Source: Endozoicomonas sp. SCSIO W0465
GTDB lineage: Bacteria; Pseudomonadota; Gammaproteobacteria; Pseudomonadales; Endozoicomonadaceae
Direction of reading: 5' to 3'
Length of the DNA: 64,000 nt
Assembly: GCF_023716865.1 (NCBI RefSeq)
Contig: NZ_CP092417.1
Span: 226,001-290,000 of the forward strand
How positions within the stretch are numbered: the stretch's first letter is position 1; each line of letters begins with the position of its first letter. The notes under the pieces are model-generated. The model saw nothing but the letters and a program-made list of their open reading frames with translations, searched no databases and was not told the origin of the DNA. Made by a program: the position numbers and the translations under genes. Of the stretch, positions 25,695 to 35,617 are shown piece by piece.

Positions 25695-25998
25695 AAAGAA
25701 ACAGCAACTCCCGGTCCAGCTCTGCCTCCCGCTCTTGCCGGGCCTTTCTGAATTTGAGGTCTTCCAGCTGGTTTTTCTGATCGCTGGTCATTACCGGGGG
25801 AATGGTATCAATGGTACGGCCATTTCTATCGAGTATGCTGTACCCCAGATGAACAAATTCACTGGGAATATTGGATGAAATGACGGTTATGCCTTCCAGG
25901 TTTTTATACTTATACAGGCTCTGCGCCGACGCCCTGTTAGCTCCGGTCGCAGACAGTACGCCTGCCAAGAACAGTATGAATGGTTGTTTAAGTCTCAT
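25660..25998 (-). CDS. Exported DUF4124-like small protein
   Basis: The 112-aa protein has a signal peptide (FILFLAGVLSATGANRASA) and a short beta-rich domain (LYKYKNLEGITVISSNIP), as in DUF4124 proteins. A charged helical segment with Arg/Glu repeats follows. It starts inside the pyrE stop as ATGA (4-bp overlap), so it is translationally coupled to pyrE. Homologous small exported proteins often follow pyrE or crc in pseudomonad-like genomes. The C-terminus (TPDEIYGFC) looks prematurely ended; see the overlapping frame at 25293-25694. Confidence 0.65.
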   Translation of the reverse strand: MRLKQPFILFLAGVLSATGANRASAQSLYKYKNLEGITVISSNIPSEFVHLGYSILDRNGRTIDTIPPVMTSDQKNQLEDLKFRKARQEREAELDRELLFLYGTPDEIYGFC

Positions 25999-26654
25999 AC
26001 TCCGTAGGTATCTCTGTAGGCTTTGATTTCGGGCGCATGGCGGCGGATTTCCGGATGATTTTCACTGTATTCCAGCAAGTCAGTCAGAGACACAATACTC
26101 AATACCGGAATAGCAAAATCACGTTCCACTTCCTGGATGGCAGACAGCTCTTTTAGTGTTGAACACTCCCCCTGCCCTTTTTCCTGACGATCCATAGCCA
26201 CCACAACCGCTGCCGGAGTCGCATCCGTTTGCTCAATAATGGCCATTACTTCACGGATCGCTGTGCCGGCGGTGATAACATCATCAACAATCGCTACACG
26301 CCCTTGAAGAGGTGCACCAATAATACTCCCCCCTTCTCCATGATCTTTGGCTTCCTTGCGGTTGAAGCACCATGGAACGTTTCGATTGTGCTTCTCAAAC
26401 AGGGCCACAGCCGTGGCAGTGGCCAGGGGGATGCCTTTGTAGGCTGGCCCAAACAGAATGTCAAAATCAAGCCCGGCATTCACCATTGCTGCAGCATAGA
26501 ACTGGCCGAGTTTGCTGATGGCTTCACCACTGTTAAATAGCCCGGCGTTAAAGAAGTAAGGAGACTTTCTTCCGGACTTCAGGGTGAACTCACCAAAACG
26601 GAGCACTTGTTGCTCAATGGCAAAATCCAGAAATTCTTTTTGGTACTGATGCAT
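25995..26654 (-). CDS. pyrE: Orotate phosphoribosyltransferase
   Basis: PyrE converts orotate and PRPP to OMP in pyrimidine synthesis. The 219-aa protein shows the KSGRKSPYFFNAGLF N-terminal segment, FGPAYKGIPLA, and the PRPP-binding motif VAIVDDVITAGTAIRE. The ATG at 26654 fits the family length; the upstream extension of the frame does not. It is divergent from crc with a 644-bp intergenic region, and its stop overlaps the downstream small exported gene. Confidence 0.95.
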   Translation of the reverse strand: MHQYQKEFLDFAIEQQVLRFGEFTLKSGRKSPYFFNAGLFNSGEAISKLGQFYAAAMVNAGLDFDILFGPAYKGIPLATATAVALFEKHNRNVPWCFNRKEAKDHGEGGSIIGAPLQGRVAIVDDVITAGTAIREVMAIIEQTDATPAAVVVAMDRQEKGQGECSTLKELSAIQEVERDFAIPVLSIVSLTDLLEYSENHPEIRRHAPEIKAYRDTYGV

Positions 26655-27298
26655 CGGGTGGGTCCTGTTTGCTGAATGCCCGCAATGTCGAATCAAAGGC
26701 CGATTTTATACCAATATATGATCCTAAATCCCCTGTGTGATGTGTTATTTCAGAGATATTACGCAATGTAGAGTATCGGGTTACCGAACCGGATAGTCTG
26801 AGTGTTGGGAAACGAGGCGCATTTCGACCAGGGTACGCAGTTACTCGTTCCATTCGGATCAGTCAGTGTGAAATTACGGAAACTGTCAGGTGCAATTTCG
26901 TCAGAACTGCACGCTTCTGTAGAAGAGACCGGATTTATGCGGATAAACATACGGGGGGCGACCCGTTATCATTTGTTCGATACAATTCCGAACTTTCTGT
27001 GTTCAACCGTACCATAAGAACTTCAATCATGCCTTATAATAGGGATGAGGGCTCTTACTAACTCTGTCGTACAGTTGATGCAGGGTTAATCCCGGTTGAG
27101 TAACCGTATCCTTGAAAAGCTTAGACTTTAGCCGTCGTTCATCCTGGCGCTTACTGGCCAAGCAGTGTATCTGCTTCTCAGGCTGAGATTTGCTCATATG
27201 GTTTGGCAGGTCTTCAGTTTCTGTTTTTCCGGTTACTGTCTTGCCGAGGTAACAAGCTTAATGCCAGAGCGTGTACACGGCCTGGTAAGGTGTATTCG
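26655..27298. other. Long divergent intergenic region between pyrE and crc
   Basis: These 644 bp should contain the divergent promoters of pyrE and crc. A 63-codon minus-strand frame (26759-26950) has four Cys but no signal or family resemblance, and I do not call it. No clear operator, repeat or RNA structure is recognised. Confidence 0.4.
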
Positions 27299-28080
27299 AT
27301 GAGAGTTATCAGTTTAAATTGCGAAGGCATTAAAAACGCACGAGAAAAAGGCCTGTTTGACTGGCTCTTGGAGCAGGATGCTGACCTTATTTGTCTGCAG
27401 GATACTCGTGAAGACGAGCAGGTGATTGAGGATCAGTACTTTCTTGATGGCTACTTTGGTTATGCTTTCAGTGGCTACAACAGGACTGACCGTGGCGGTG
27501 TAGCCATCTATACCCGTCATGCTCCCAAGGCCATTATCAGTGGCCTCGGGATTCCTGAAGTGGATGAAACCGGCCGTTATCTCCAGGCAGATTTTGACAA
27601 GATCAGTCTTGTCAGTCTGTACGTGCCGGAGGGTGATGATGAAGAAAGCCTTAATTTCAAATACCGTTTCCTGGATGGCTATTCGCACCACTTAAGCAAG
27701 CAACGTCGTAAGCGTCGTGAGTTTCTTATGTGCGGTACCTGGAATATTGCGCACCGCAAGATTGACGTGGCTAATTGGCGTGATGCTCAGGAGATCTCTG
27801 GCTTTAATCAGGCCGAGCGTGGCTGGATGGAAGGTTTGCTGGGCGATATGGGCTTCTTTGATGCTTACCGTGAGGTGGATCGGGAAGCTGGCAAATACAG
27901 CTGGTGGAAAGATGAGTACCTGCGCCATGATAATGTTGGGATGCGCATTGATTACCAGATTATCACTCCCGGGATGCGTCACCGCGTCACCGCGTGCTGA
28001 ATGGCGGGATCTACAAAGGTCAGGTGTTCTCATCCCATGCACCGGTGATTATTGACTATGACTGGGAGCTGGGGATGTAA
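27299..28080 (+). pseudogene. crc: Catabolite repression control protein Crc, frameshifted
   Basis: The product is an EEP-fold protein starting MRVISLNCEGIK, with LICLQDTR, GRYLQADFDK, KQRRKRREF and WWKDEYLRHDN, matching Pseudomonas Crc along its length. Crc partners Hfq in translational repression during carbon catabolite control. CGTCACCG is duplicated in tandem (27977-27984, 27985-27992). This shifts the frame and gives a stop at 28000 (233 residues). Removing one copy restores a frame to TAA at 28080 ending SSHAPVIIDYDWELGM, the expected Crc C-terminus. The last 27 residues are therefore replaced by about six. Activity is doubtful. Its place between pyrE and rph is conserved. Confidence 0.88.
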
Positions 28081-28212
28081 CAATACCGGTTCCTGGTTAA
28101 CAGATTTGTGCCCTGATAAATAAGAACTTTACTGAAATAAGGAGTGCGTCAACGGCACGGGCGATCTCCTTTTTCACTCTAACCATCCTCTGAATCCAAA
28201 TTCAGTACAGAG

Positions 28213-28800
28213 TTACTTTCTGATGAAACTCTGGATCATTTGGATACACTCTTCGGTTCTTTTTTCAATATCAGTACTTTCCATCATCAGTACCTTTTGT
28301 GCTGAAATCCCAAGATCGACCCTGTTGCAGAGAACCCATTGATCAATATCTTTCTGGAAAATGACATCATCACTGCGAATGCCATCGTTCTCCAGCGCAA
28401 TTTTCCCTGTTGGCAGGTAGCAGTATGCATCAATTTTTTGACTCGTGGCTTTGGCCAGCCTGAGCATATAAGGGCTGATAGGGGTATCGGTTACTCTCAG
28501 CCAATATCGATGGTAGGCAAGTAATGAGGGTGGACCTGTATCGATAATGCCATGACCTTTCAGGTTTTCTATCCACTCAAGCATGGCACCCAGTGCTGAG
28601 CCAGCCATGGCGGTTGAAGTGACCTGACGGATTGTCCGATCTTCAAGTAGTGCGTCACGAGGCGTCTTATAATGCAGTAGTTTTGCGATTTTTCGATAAT
28701 AGTCGCTGAAAACAGACCATTCACTCCCCAGTGCTTTCACCAGAGCGTTGCAGAGCATTGTTTTACCGGTTCCATGGGAACCAATGAGAGAAATAATCAT
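28213..28800 (-). CDS. P-loop ATPase/kinase-like protein
   Basis: The 195-aa protein has a Walker A motif at its very N-terminus (GSHGTGKT, 7-14) and a possible Walker B/Mg site in GIIDTGPPS (about 89). Size and layout resemble NadR-type or small-molecule kinase-like AAA_28 proteins, but I cannot name a substrate. It sits alone between crc and rph, where pseudomonads have no gene, so it may be a lineage addition. A hairpin separates it from rph. Confidence 0.6.
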   Translation of the reverse strand: MIISLIGSHGTGKTMLCNALVKALGSEWSVFSDYYRKIAKLLHYKTPRDALLEDRTIRQVTSTAMAGSALGAMLEWIENLKGHGIIDTGPPSLLAYHRYWLRVTDTPISPYMLRLAKATSQKIDAYCYLPTGKIALENDGIRSDDVIFQKDIDQWVLCNRVDLGISAQKVLMMESTDIEKRTEECIQMIQSFIRK

Positions 28801-28822
28801 ACTGCCTGCCTGTTACAGAGTA

Positions 28823-28847
28823 AGAACCCGGCATATAGCCGGGTTCT
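28823..28847 (-). terminator. Perfect 10-bp hairpin after rph
   Basis: AGAACCCGGC and GCCGGGTTCT with a 5-nt loop lie 40 bp past the rph stop on the leftward transcript. The following T-run is weak (TTACT). It probably ends rph transcription. Confidence 0.6.
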
Positions 28848-28886
28848 ATTAAAAATAGCTCAAGTAAAAGGGCTGGCAGTAAAGTG

Positions 28887-29603
28887 TCATTCTGCTAACG
28901 CTTTTTTCTGTAACTCGATAATTTCCTCAATACCGGAACGTGCCAGAGCCATCATGGCCAGCATTTCATTCTGACTGAAAGGGGCTGCTTCCGCTGTCCC
29001 CTGAACTTCGATAAATCCGCCTGCGTCGGTCATCACTACATTCATGTCGGTTTCAGCGCTGGAATCCTCAGGATAATCAAGGTCAAGAACCGGGCTGCCT
29101 TTGTAAATTCCCACAGAAACGGCGGCAATCATGTGCAGGAAAGGGTCACTTTTGACCATTTTCTTCTCCTGCATATAGCGTAATGCATCGACCAGTGCTA
29201 CGCAGGCTCCGGTAATTGAGGCTGTCCGTGTGCCACCATCGGCCTGAATCACATCACAATCAATATTAATGGTGTTTTCACCAAGCTTTTTCATGTCTAC
29301 CGCAGCACGCAAAGCTCGGCCGATCAGTCGTTGAATCTCGAGTGTCCTGCCACCCTGCTTGCCTCTGGAGGCTTCTCTTCCCATTCGTTCAGTGGTCGAC
29401 CGGGGCAACATACCGTACTCGGCGGTGACCCAGCCCTGGCCGGTTCCTTTGAGAAAACGGGGTACACCGCGCTCGACCGAGGCGGTACAGATGACTTTGG
29501 TATCTCCAAACTCAACGAGCACAGATCCTTCTGCGTGTTTGGTATAGTGGCGAGTGATTTTTACATCACGTAATTGGTCTGCCGTTCTTCCACTAGGGCG
29601 CAT
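28887..29603 (-). CDS. rph: Ribonuclease PH
   Basis: RNase PH trims tRNA 3' ends phosphorolytically. The 238-aa protein starts MRPSGRTADQLR and contains GDTKVICTASVE, the RGKQGGRT phosphate-binding Arg region, DCDVIQADGGTRTASITG and the C-terminal GTAEAAPF. Length equals the E. coli enzyme, and the ATG at 29603 is chosen over an upstream extension. It is divergent from yicC, a conserved pair. Confidence 0.96.
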   Translation of the reverse strand: MRPSGRTADQLRDVKITRHYTKHAEGSVLVEFGDTKVICTASVERGVPRFLKGTGQGWVTAEYGMLPRSTTERMGREASRGKQGGRTLEIQRLIGRALRAAVDMKKLGENTINIDCDVIQADGGTRTASITGACVALVDALRYMQEKKMVKSDPFLHMIAAVSVGIYKGSPVLDLDYPEDSSAETDMNVVMTDAGGFIEVQGTAEAAPFSQNEMLAMMALARSGIEEIIELQKKALAE

Positions 29604-29754
29604 TTGGGTTACCTTGGTATGTCTGAAAAAATTAAGCACTGCGAAATTTGCGGAATTATAACTGCTTGGTGGGTTTGCAGGAAAATACAGTTTGGATAAT
29701 TATAAACTTCTGAAATAATGGATCCTTATTAGCCAACCGATTAAAGAGTGTTTA

Positions 29755-30624
29755 ATGACTTCCAGCATGACTGCATTTGCCCGTGTTCAGATACAGGAAG
29801 ATTGGGGAAGCCTGGTATGGGAGATTCGATCCGTTAACCACCGTTACCTTGAGCCCCACTTTCGTCTAACTGAACAGGCACGTGAGATCGAGCCTGCTTT
29901 AAGAGAACAGATTCGCCAGCAACTGAAGAGAGGCAAAGTTGAATGCAGCCTCAAATATCAGCTGCTTGAGAAGGAGCAGGTGCTTGAGCTAAATCCTGTC
30001 TTGCTGGAAAAGCTTCAACTGGCAGTACGTGAGGTTGAGACACATTTTTCTCAGGTTGCACCGGTTAATCCTCTTGAGGTTTTGCAATGGCCTGGCGTGC
30101 AGCGTACTGAGGAAACGGAAATGACGGTCGTTCATCGGGCTGCCATTAAAGGGTTCAACAAAGCGCTCACCCAACTGAATGAGATGAGAAAACGGGAAGG
30201 GCAGGAGCTGCAATCTTTCATTGAGGCCCGTTTGGATAAAATGGGGAATGAGGTGCAGCAGCTTCGTGTACTGGTGCCGGAAATTCTGCAAAGTCAGCGC
30301 GCGAAAATCCTTGATCGACTTTCTGAAGCCAGGCAGGAGTTAAATCCTGAAAGACTGGAGCAGGAAATGGTCATTCTGGCTCAGAAGATGGATGTTGATG
30401 AAGAGTTGGATCGTCTGGAAACACATATAGCTGAGGTACGCAGAACCCTGAGAACCCCCGGGCAGGGCGCAGTAGGACGTCGTCTGGATTTTCTGATGCA
30501 GGAGCTTAACCGGGAGGCCAATACGCTGTCTTCCAAGTCAATTCACGCAGGCCTCACCCAGATCGCAGTAAATCTCAAGGTTTTTATCGAGCAAATGCGC
30601 GAACAGGTCCAAAACATAGAATAA
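29755..30624 (+). CDS. yicC: YicC family endoribonuclease
   Basis: The 289-aa protein starts MTSSMTAFARVQ and has the conserved WEIRSVNHRYLE segment. A long helical middle and the C-terminal GRRLDFLMQELNREANTLSSK signature (shown by key residues RRLDFL..NREANT) follow. Members degrade sRNA such as RyhB in E. coli. It is followed by a good terminator, and the prophage starts immediately beyond. Confidence 0.92.
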   Translation: MTSSMTAFARVQIQEDWGSLVWEIRSVNHRYLEPHFRLTEQAREIEPALREQIRQQLKRGKVECSLKYQLLEKEQVLELNPVLLEKLQLAVREVETHFSQVAPVNPLEVLQWPGVQRTEETEMTVVHRAAIKGFNKALTQLNEMRKREGQELQSFIEARLDKMGNEVQQLRVLVPEILQSQRAKILDRLSEARQELNPERLEQEMVILAQKMDVDEELDRLETHIAEVRRTLRTPGQGAVGRRLDFLMQELNREANTLSSKSIHAGLTQIAVNLKVFIEQMREQVQNIE

Positions 30625-30650
30625 CGTTCCAATACGTTAGTGCATGATAT

Positions 30651-30678
30651 AAGCCACTGAATAAAGTGGCTTTTTTTT
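30651..30678 (+). terminator. Rho-independent terminator of yicC
   Basis: AAGCCACT and AGTGGCTT pair around a 6-nt loop and continue into a T8 run, 26 bp after the yicC stop. The form is typical for an intrinsic terminator. Confidence 0.85.
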
Positions 30679-30726
30679 GAATTATTGTTTTTGGTTGTTC
30701 GTCCGTATTTGCAGTTATCTGAAAAA

Positions 30727-30782
30727 ATGGTGACAGAAATGGTGACAGGTTGGCCAAAATAGAGAATTATGAATGGTGACAG
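30727..30782 (+). repeat. Three direct copies of ATGGTGACAG upstream of the integrase
   Basis: Exact copies lie at 30727-30736, 30739-30748 and 30773-30782, between the yicC terminator and the integrase start. The position and spacing suggest integrase arm-binding sites or part of attL. No fourth copy was noticed at the far end, which is rearranged. Confidence 0.5.
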
Positions 30783-31432
30783 ATTTACAAAACTGACCTA
30801 CCTTATTTTGTGCATTACATTGATTGAATAAGTACCTACCTCAAAGTAATGCACAATAGAACCAATAATAAAAGTAAGGTGATGTAAGTGAAGGATTCAG
30901 AAGTAAAAAAACTGATCAAAGCAAAAAAGGAAGGGCGCTATGCTGCCGGTAATGGTCTGTATCTGCGCATCAGCAAGGAGCTGTCTGTAACGTGGATTGT
31001 TCGATATACAGTGTCGGGTCATGGTGATAAACGAAAACGTAAGGAGGTCACGATAGGCAGCTATCCTGATATGTCATTGCATCAGGCCAATCTCAAGGCG
31101 GGTGACATTAAGGAAAAGCTGAAAGAAGGGGAAGACCCGATGGTTGCCAAACGTATTCAGCAGGCAATAGGGAGGCAGGAAGTTGCCAATGTTGATGAAC
31201 TGGCCATCGAGTGGATTAACCATAAGAAGAAAAATATTAAAACCTGGTGGCGGAATGAACGGTATTACAACAAAGATATTGGCCCCAAGGTCGGGTTAAT
31301 GCGACCGGATCAGGTGACTCCATTGCATATCAAGAAGCTGGTAGAAGACGTTTGCGTATTCTGGTTAACTTGAACACCTATTCTGTTTCATTTGAACACC
31401 CTGAACTCCTTACACATTGCCCAGTGTGATTT

Positions 31433-32188
31433 TTAGACCAGGTGTTCAACTGCGTCCAATTTTCCAAGCTTTTTGCGCATGGATTCGCCTTTGAGTTCAA
31501 TCCGGTGGGCATTGTGCATAAGCCGGTCAAGAATGGCGTCGGCCAGAGTTTCATCACCAATGCTGGCATGCCACTTCCGGGTGGGCAATTGACTGGTAAC
31601 CAACGTGGAACCTTGCTCGTGCCTGTCATCCATGACTTCCAGCAGATCGTTCCTTTGTTGCTGCGTCAGTGGTTCCAGGCCCCAGTCGTCCAGAATCAGC
31701 AAGTCTACTTTTGCCAGTTGTTTCAACTGCCTGCTGTAGCTGCCATCACCGTGGGCAAGGATCAGTTCATCCAGTAGCCTGGACATCCGATAGTACCGGA
31801 CACTGTAGCCTTTCAGACAAGCCATGTGCCCAAGGGCGCAGGCCAGGTAGCTCTTACCGGAACCACAAGGTCCGGTGATCAACAGGTTCCTGTACCGGTC
31901 AAGCCAGCCTCCTCCAGACAGGCTGGCCATCTGGTTCTGTTTGAGACCTCTGGGGTGTTCATAGTCAATGTCGTGTATCCGGGCAGCCAGTTTAAACCGG
32001 GCGCTTCTGAGCAGCCGAGCCAGACGTTTATTGTTTCGCTCTGTTTCTTCCTGCTCAGTAAGCAACGACAGTCGTTCTTCAAAGCTAAGGCTACTGTAGG
32101 TGCCCGGCTGGTCCAGCTGTTGATTGAGGGCATCTGCCATTCCGGTCAGTCGCAGTGACCTAAGGCGAGCCAGTGTTTCATTGATCAT
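31433..32188 (-). CDS. istB: IS21-family ATP-binding helper protein IstB
   Basis: This DnaC/DnaA-like AAA+ ATPase helps the IstA transposase choose targets. The 251-aa protein has Walker A GPCGSGKS (106-113), Walker B LLILDDWG (163-170) and the IstB-specific N-terminal helices. It starts 12 bp after the istA stop and is intact. Its partner istA is broken, so the element cannot move by itself unless another copy supplies IstA. Confidence 0.93.
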   Translation of the reverse strand: MINETLARLRSLRLTGMADALNQQLDQPGTYSSLSFEERLSLLTEQEETERNNKRLARLLRSARFKLAARIHDIDYEHPRGLKQNQMASLSGGGWLDRYRNLLITGPCGSGKSYLACALGHMACLKGYSVRYYRMSRLLDELILAHGDGSYSRQLKQLAKVDLLILDDWGLEPLTQQQRNDLLEVMDDRHEQGSTLVTSQLPTRKWHASIGDETLADAILDRLMHNAHRIELKGESMRKKLGKLDAVEHLV

Positions 32189-32922
32189 GTTCGCCTCCGG
32201 TTATTGATAGCAAATAGCGCCACGAATATTTTCGTGATCATCATGCAAGGGACCTGTCGTTTGTTTTAACTGTGGCTCCAATGGCATCAGGTCTTTGCCT
32301 GACTGGAGGATTGATCGGACATTTTTTAACCGATAACCCCCGATGTTCCTGGCATGGGCGCAGGCGTTGTTGAGTCGTTCAGTTCCATATTCCCGCTGCA
32401 GGTTTAGCAGCCCCAATGAAGCTCGATAGGCTTGTTCAGGATGCTCCTTGCTATCCAGCAGTGATTGAATAAAACAATAGACTTCCTGACCAATGTCGTT
32501 AGCCCAGTTAAGTAAACGCTCAGGCGTCCAATCCTGATGGTGACGATGTCGTTCCGGCATATGAACTGCTAACGTCGTAAATCCACGTGTGTGCTTGCGA
32601 GCGTGGCTGGCCACCACTTTACCGTTAGCGTAGATCGTGACGCAGTGCTCAGTCGCCTGTACTTCTACTTCCTGCCTGGCAAGCTGATGGGGAACCGAGT
32701 AGGCGTGCCCCTTGCAGATAATATGATAATCCACATTCACCCGGGCCTTGATAAACTCAGCGAACACAAAAGATTGCTTCGGCAGTGGCTTGAGGGCTGG
32801 TTCATCCAGTTGTTCAAACGCACTACGTCGCGTTCCTGGCAACTGCTTAAAGGGCTTCAGGTTCAGTTCGATTAACAGCTCACGTATCCGCAGGTTCAGC
32901 TCTGCCAGGGTAAAGAACATTT

Positions 32923-34530
32923 GTAACTGTTCAGCACCCCCACATAAATCTGGAATTTTCTGATTTTTATACCATCCTCTTAAGCACCATTTTTCCACAA
33001 TATTCGCCAGCATGATTCCAGAACTACCCGCAACTATGTCGGCTGAGATTCTCTTGAAAGAGAATGCAGAGCTGCGGATGAGAGTTGCCTGTCTGGAAGA
33101 GCGATGTCGAGAATTGGAAGAAAAGGTTGGCAAGAACAGTCAAAACAGCAGCAAGCCGCCATCGTCTGATGGTTATCAAAAACCTTGTAAAAACAGTAAT
33201 TCTCCAGATCATTCTGACGACCTTTCCGCAGATAAAGGTACCGATCCATCGGATGAAAAACCCAATCCTAAAAGTCTGAGACAGTCTTCTGGTAATAAAG
33301 CCGGTGGAAAAAAGGGCATCAGGGCACTTGTCTTAAACAGGTCGATATCCCTGACTATATTGAGTACCTTCCGGTTAAAGAATGCAATAAATGTCAGGCG
33401 TCTCTTCTTGATAGTGAGCCGGTCAAATATATTGAACGACAGGTGTTTGAACCAGGGAGACCGGGTGAATTTGAAGTAACGGCCCATAGAGCTGAAGTAA
33501 AAATCTGCACTTGTGGTTGTCGGAATCAGGCTGAATTCCCGGAAGGTGTTACCGCTGCCGCACAATATGGCTCAGCCACACAGGCTATGGCCGTCTATCT
33601 TAACCAATACCATTTCCTGCCTTTTAAGCGCGTGTCAGAGTATTTTAATACTCTCTATAAAATGAGTGTAAGTGCAGGCACTGTCGCCAATTTTGTGGCC
33701 AGAACCTATGAAAATCTGGCTTCTACTGAAGAGGTTATTCGTGACGCCTTGCGGGAATCGTCTGTTGCCGGAGCCGATGAAACGGGTATGCGGGCCGAGG
33801 GCTCTTTGCACTGGCTACACGTTATGCGGGATGAACAATGGACGCTCTACTACTTGTCTGAAAAGCGAGGTCGTGAGGCCATGGACACGATGGGCATACT
33901 GCTAACATTTGCAGGCGTTCTGGTTCATGATCATTGGAAATCCTATTTTGCATATGCGGCAACTCACGTACTTTGCAATGCCCATCACCTGAGGGAGCTT
34001 TTGGGTGTTGTTGATAGGGACAGCAATCAACTGGCGTTGCGATTGATGAAGCTACTGAGGCTTTCCTGGCATTACTGCAAGGGCTTTAAGACCATAGGTA
34101 TGCTACAGATGCCAAGTGTTGTCTGTGAACGAATCGAGAAGATTTATGACCGGTTGCTTCAGCGGGCTCTAATGAAAGAAGTCGTCTATATGGAGAAGCA
34201 ACGAGAGGAGCTTAAGCGCAAGAAAGTCAAGAATACTAAAGCTTACAATCTCTTCAAACGACTCACTGAGTTCAAGGCTGAGACACTGCGCTTCATGTCA
34301 GATTTTACCATTCCCTTCGATAACAATGGCAGTGAGCGGGATGTTCGAATGGTCAAGTTAAAGCAGAAAATCTCAGGCTGCTTCAGGAGTGCAGACGGTG
34401 GTTCTATGTTTGCACGGATTCGCAGCTATTTGTCGTCTGCCAGAAAACAGGGAATGGACATATATCAATCACTTCATAGAGCTGTTCGGGAATTACTGTA
34501 ATATGCCTTTGCTCAGTGCTGAATAGTTAC
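32923..34530 (+). mobile_element. IS66-family element, copy 1 (1608 bp)
   Basis: The ends are GTAACTGTTCAGCAC and, inverted, GTAACTATTCAGCAC. The 8-bp duplication GAACATTT lies at 32915-32922 and 34531-34538, as expected for IS66. It has a single transposase frame and no tnpA/tnpB, like the ISBst12 subgroup. The same 1608-bp length occurs at 52164-53771. Confidence 0.93.
33012..34501 (+). pseudogene. IS66-family transposase with one-base frameshift
   Basis: The frame starts MIPELPATMSAEILLKENAE with a coiled-coil, followed by the IS66 zinc-finger-like and catalytic regions. Near 33310 the sequence reads GGAAAAAAGGGC where the copy at 52168 and copy B have GGAAAGAAAGGGC. One G is missing and the frame ends at 33479. 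The downstream frame (from about 33443) carries the catalytic part (GADETGMRAEG, VLVHDHWKSYF, NNGSERDVRM) to TAA at 34501. Confidence 0.9.
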
Positions 34531-35522
34531 GAACATTTCATGACGAAGCCTGGCCAGTATCCACCGCTCCACTACCTGTACACCGACTTCTGCTTTGGCC
34601 TTGTCTTTGGGTTTGTAGGGGCGTGCCGGAATGACTGCCACCTGGTAGTGACAAGCCAGGTGCTGGTATGATGGGTTGAGATCCGGCTCGTACCGACAGG
34701 CTTTGATAACTGCGCACTTTGGGTTGTCTGGCACAACAATTTCTGGCACCCCACCAAAGAACTCAAAGGCCCGTTCATGAGACCCCAGCCAGTCCTCTGT
34801 TTTTTGTGACAGAGTCGCTTCAGCGTAGGTATAGTTGGACGCTCCCAGCACTGCCACAAATATCTGGGCATTGTGGGCAATTTCGCCGGTGTCCGGGTTG
34901 ATGATTGGCATGGTTGGCCCGGCATAATCAACAAATAACTTTTCACCTGCATTGTGCAGCTGTCGCATAGATCGCTTTTGACAACCACGCCACTGATTGT
35001 AACGGTGACAGTACTGGGCATAGCTGTAGGCATTGAGGGGGTGGGCCTGACAGTATTCTTCCCAGAGTCGTTGTTTGGTCACTTCCTTGCGCTTCAGTTC
35101 CTGATGCACCTCAGCCCAGTCAGGATCAATCAACCCTTTTCGATTGGCTATCGAGGCATCGGGAAACAGCGCCTGAATAAGCTCAGGCTCAGATATATCC
35201 TCTGCCAGGGGCCAGCTTAATTCCGATTCCTGAAAGGCCTTAACGTAGTTGGATACCGTCCCCACACTGACCCGTACACTGCGGGAAATTTGTCGGAAGC
35301 TGAGTTGGCTGCCAAACCGCATCCGGAGTATTTCTAGTAGCTTACGCATGGTAATCCTGTTTTCTGTCATGGCCGGTTCCCTCTCTTGGTACAGATAAGA
35401 ACGGCCAAAGTTATGGAAAATCAATGCATAAGAAGATATTTGTTAGCTGTATTAGACCGGTTTATGGTCTGTTGAACAGCGTTTCTGGAAGCTTGAACGG
35501 TGATTCTGGAAATCATCAAAAA

Positions 35523-35617
35523 GTGTTCAAAAGAAACCAGAATAGGTGTTCAAGTGTTACCAGAATGGGTGTTCAAGTGTTACCAGAATGAGTGTTCAAG
35601 AGTTACCAGAATATGCA
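35523..35617. repeat. Four 23-bp tandem repeats at the IS21 end
   Basis: Units starting GTGTTCAA at 35523, 35546, 35569 and 35592 have an exact 23-bp period and end in CCAGAAT. Two related inverted units lie at the other end (31353-31400). They are likely IstA binding sites, typical of IS21 termini. Confidence 0.85.

Larger units (their letters stand above)
32201..35370 (-). pseudogene. istA: IS21 transposase IstA, split by an IS66 element
   Basis: The N-terminal part (34531-35370) has a helix-turn-helix (FRQISRSVRVSVGTVSNYV) and the DDE core residues in FVDYAG, VPDNPK and KDKAKAEVG. The C-terminal part continues at 32922 downwards (FTLAELNLRIREL to AICYQ). Excising the IS66 copy with one AAATGTTC duplication restores a single frame (HEMF-FTLAEL). 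A TTG/ATG upstream extends the frame, but MTENRITMRKLL at 35370 is the family start. Confidence 0.9.
31353..35617 (-). mobile_element. IS21-family element containing a nested IS66 element
   Basis: The ends are TGCGTATTCTGG / TGCATATTCTGG, flanked by ACGTT at 31348-31352 and 35618-35622. It carries istA and istB on the minus strand, in the usual order. Multiple subterminal repeats occur at both ends. An IS66 copy (32923-34530) interrupts istA. Confidence 0.92.

Noticed and set aside
26759..26950. 63-codon minus-strand frame between pyrE and crc
   Set aside because: No start context, no recognisable domain and no coupling to either neighbour; likely chance.
30625..30887. tRNA gene as prophage attachment site
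   Set aside because: No cloverleaf or CCA-like end is visible; only the yicC terminator and short direct repeats.
35523..35617. CRISPR-like array of 23-bp units
   Set aside because: There are no unique spacers between the units; the period is the repeat itself, and it forms the end of an IS21 element.
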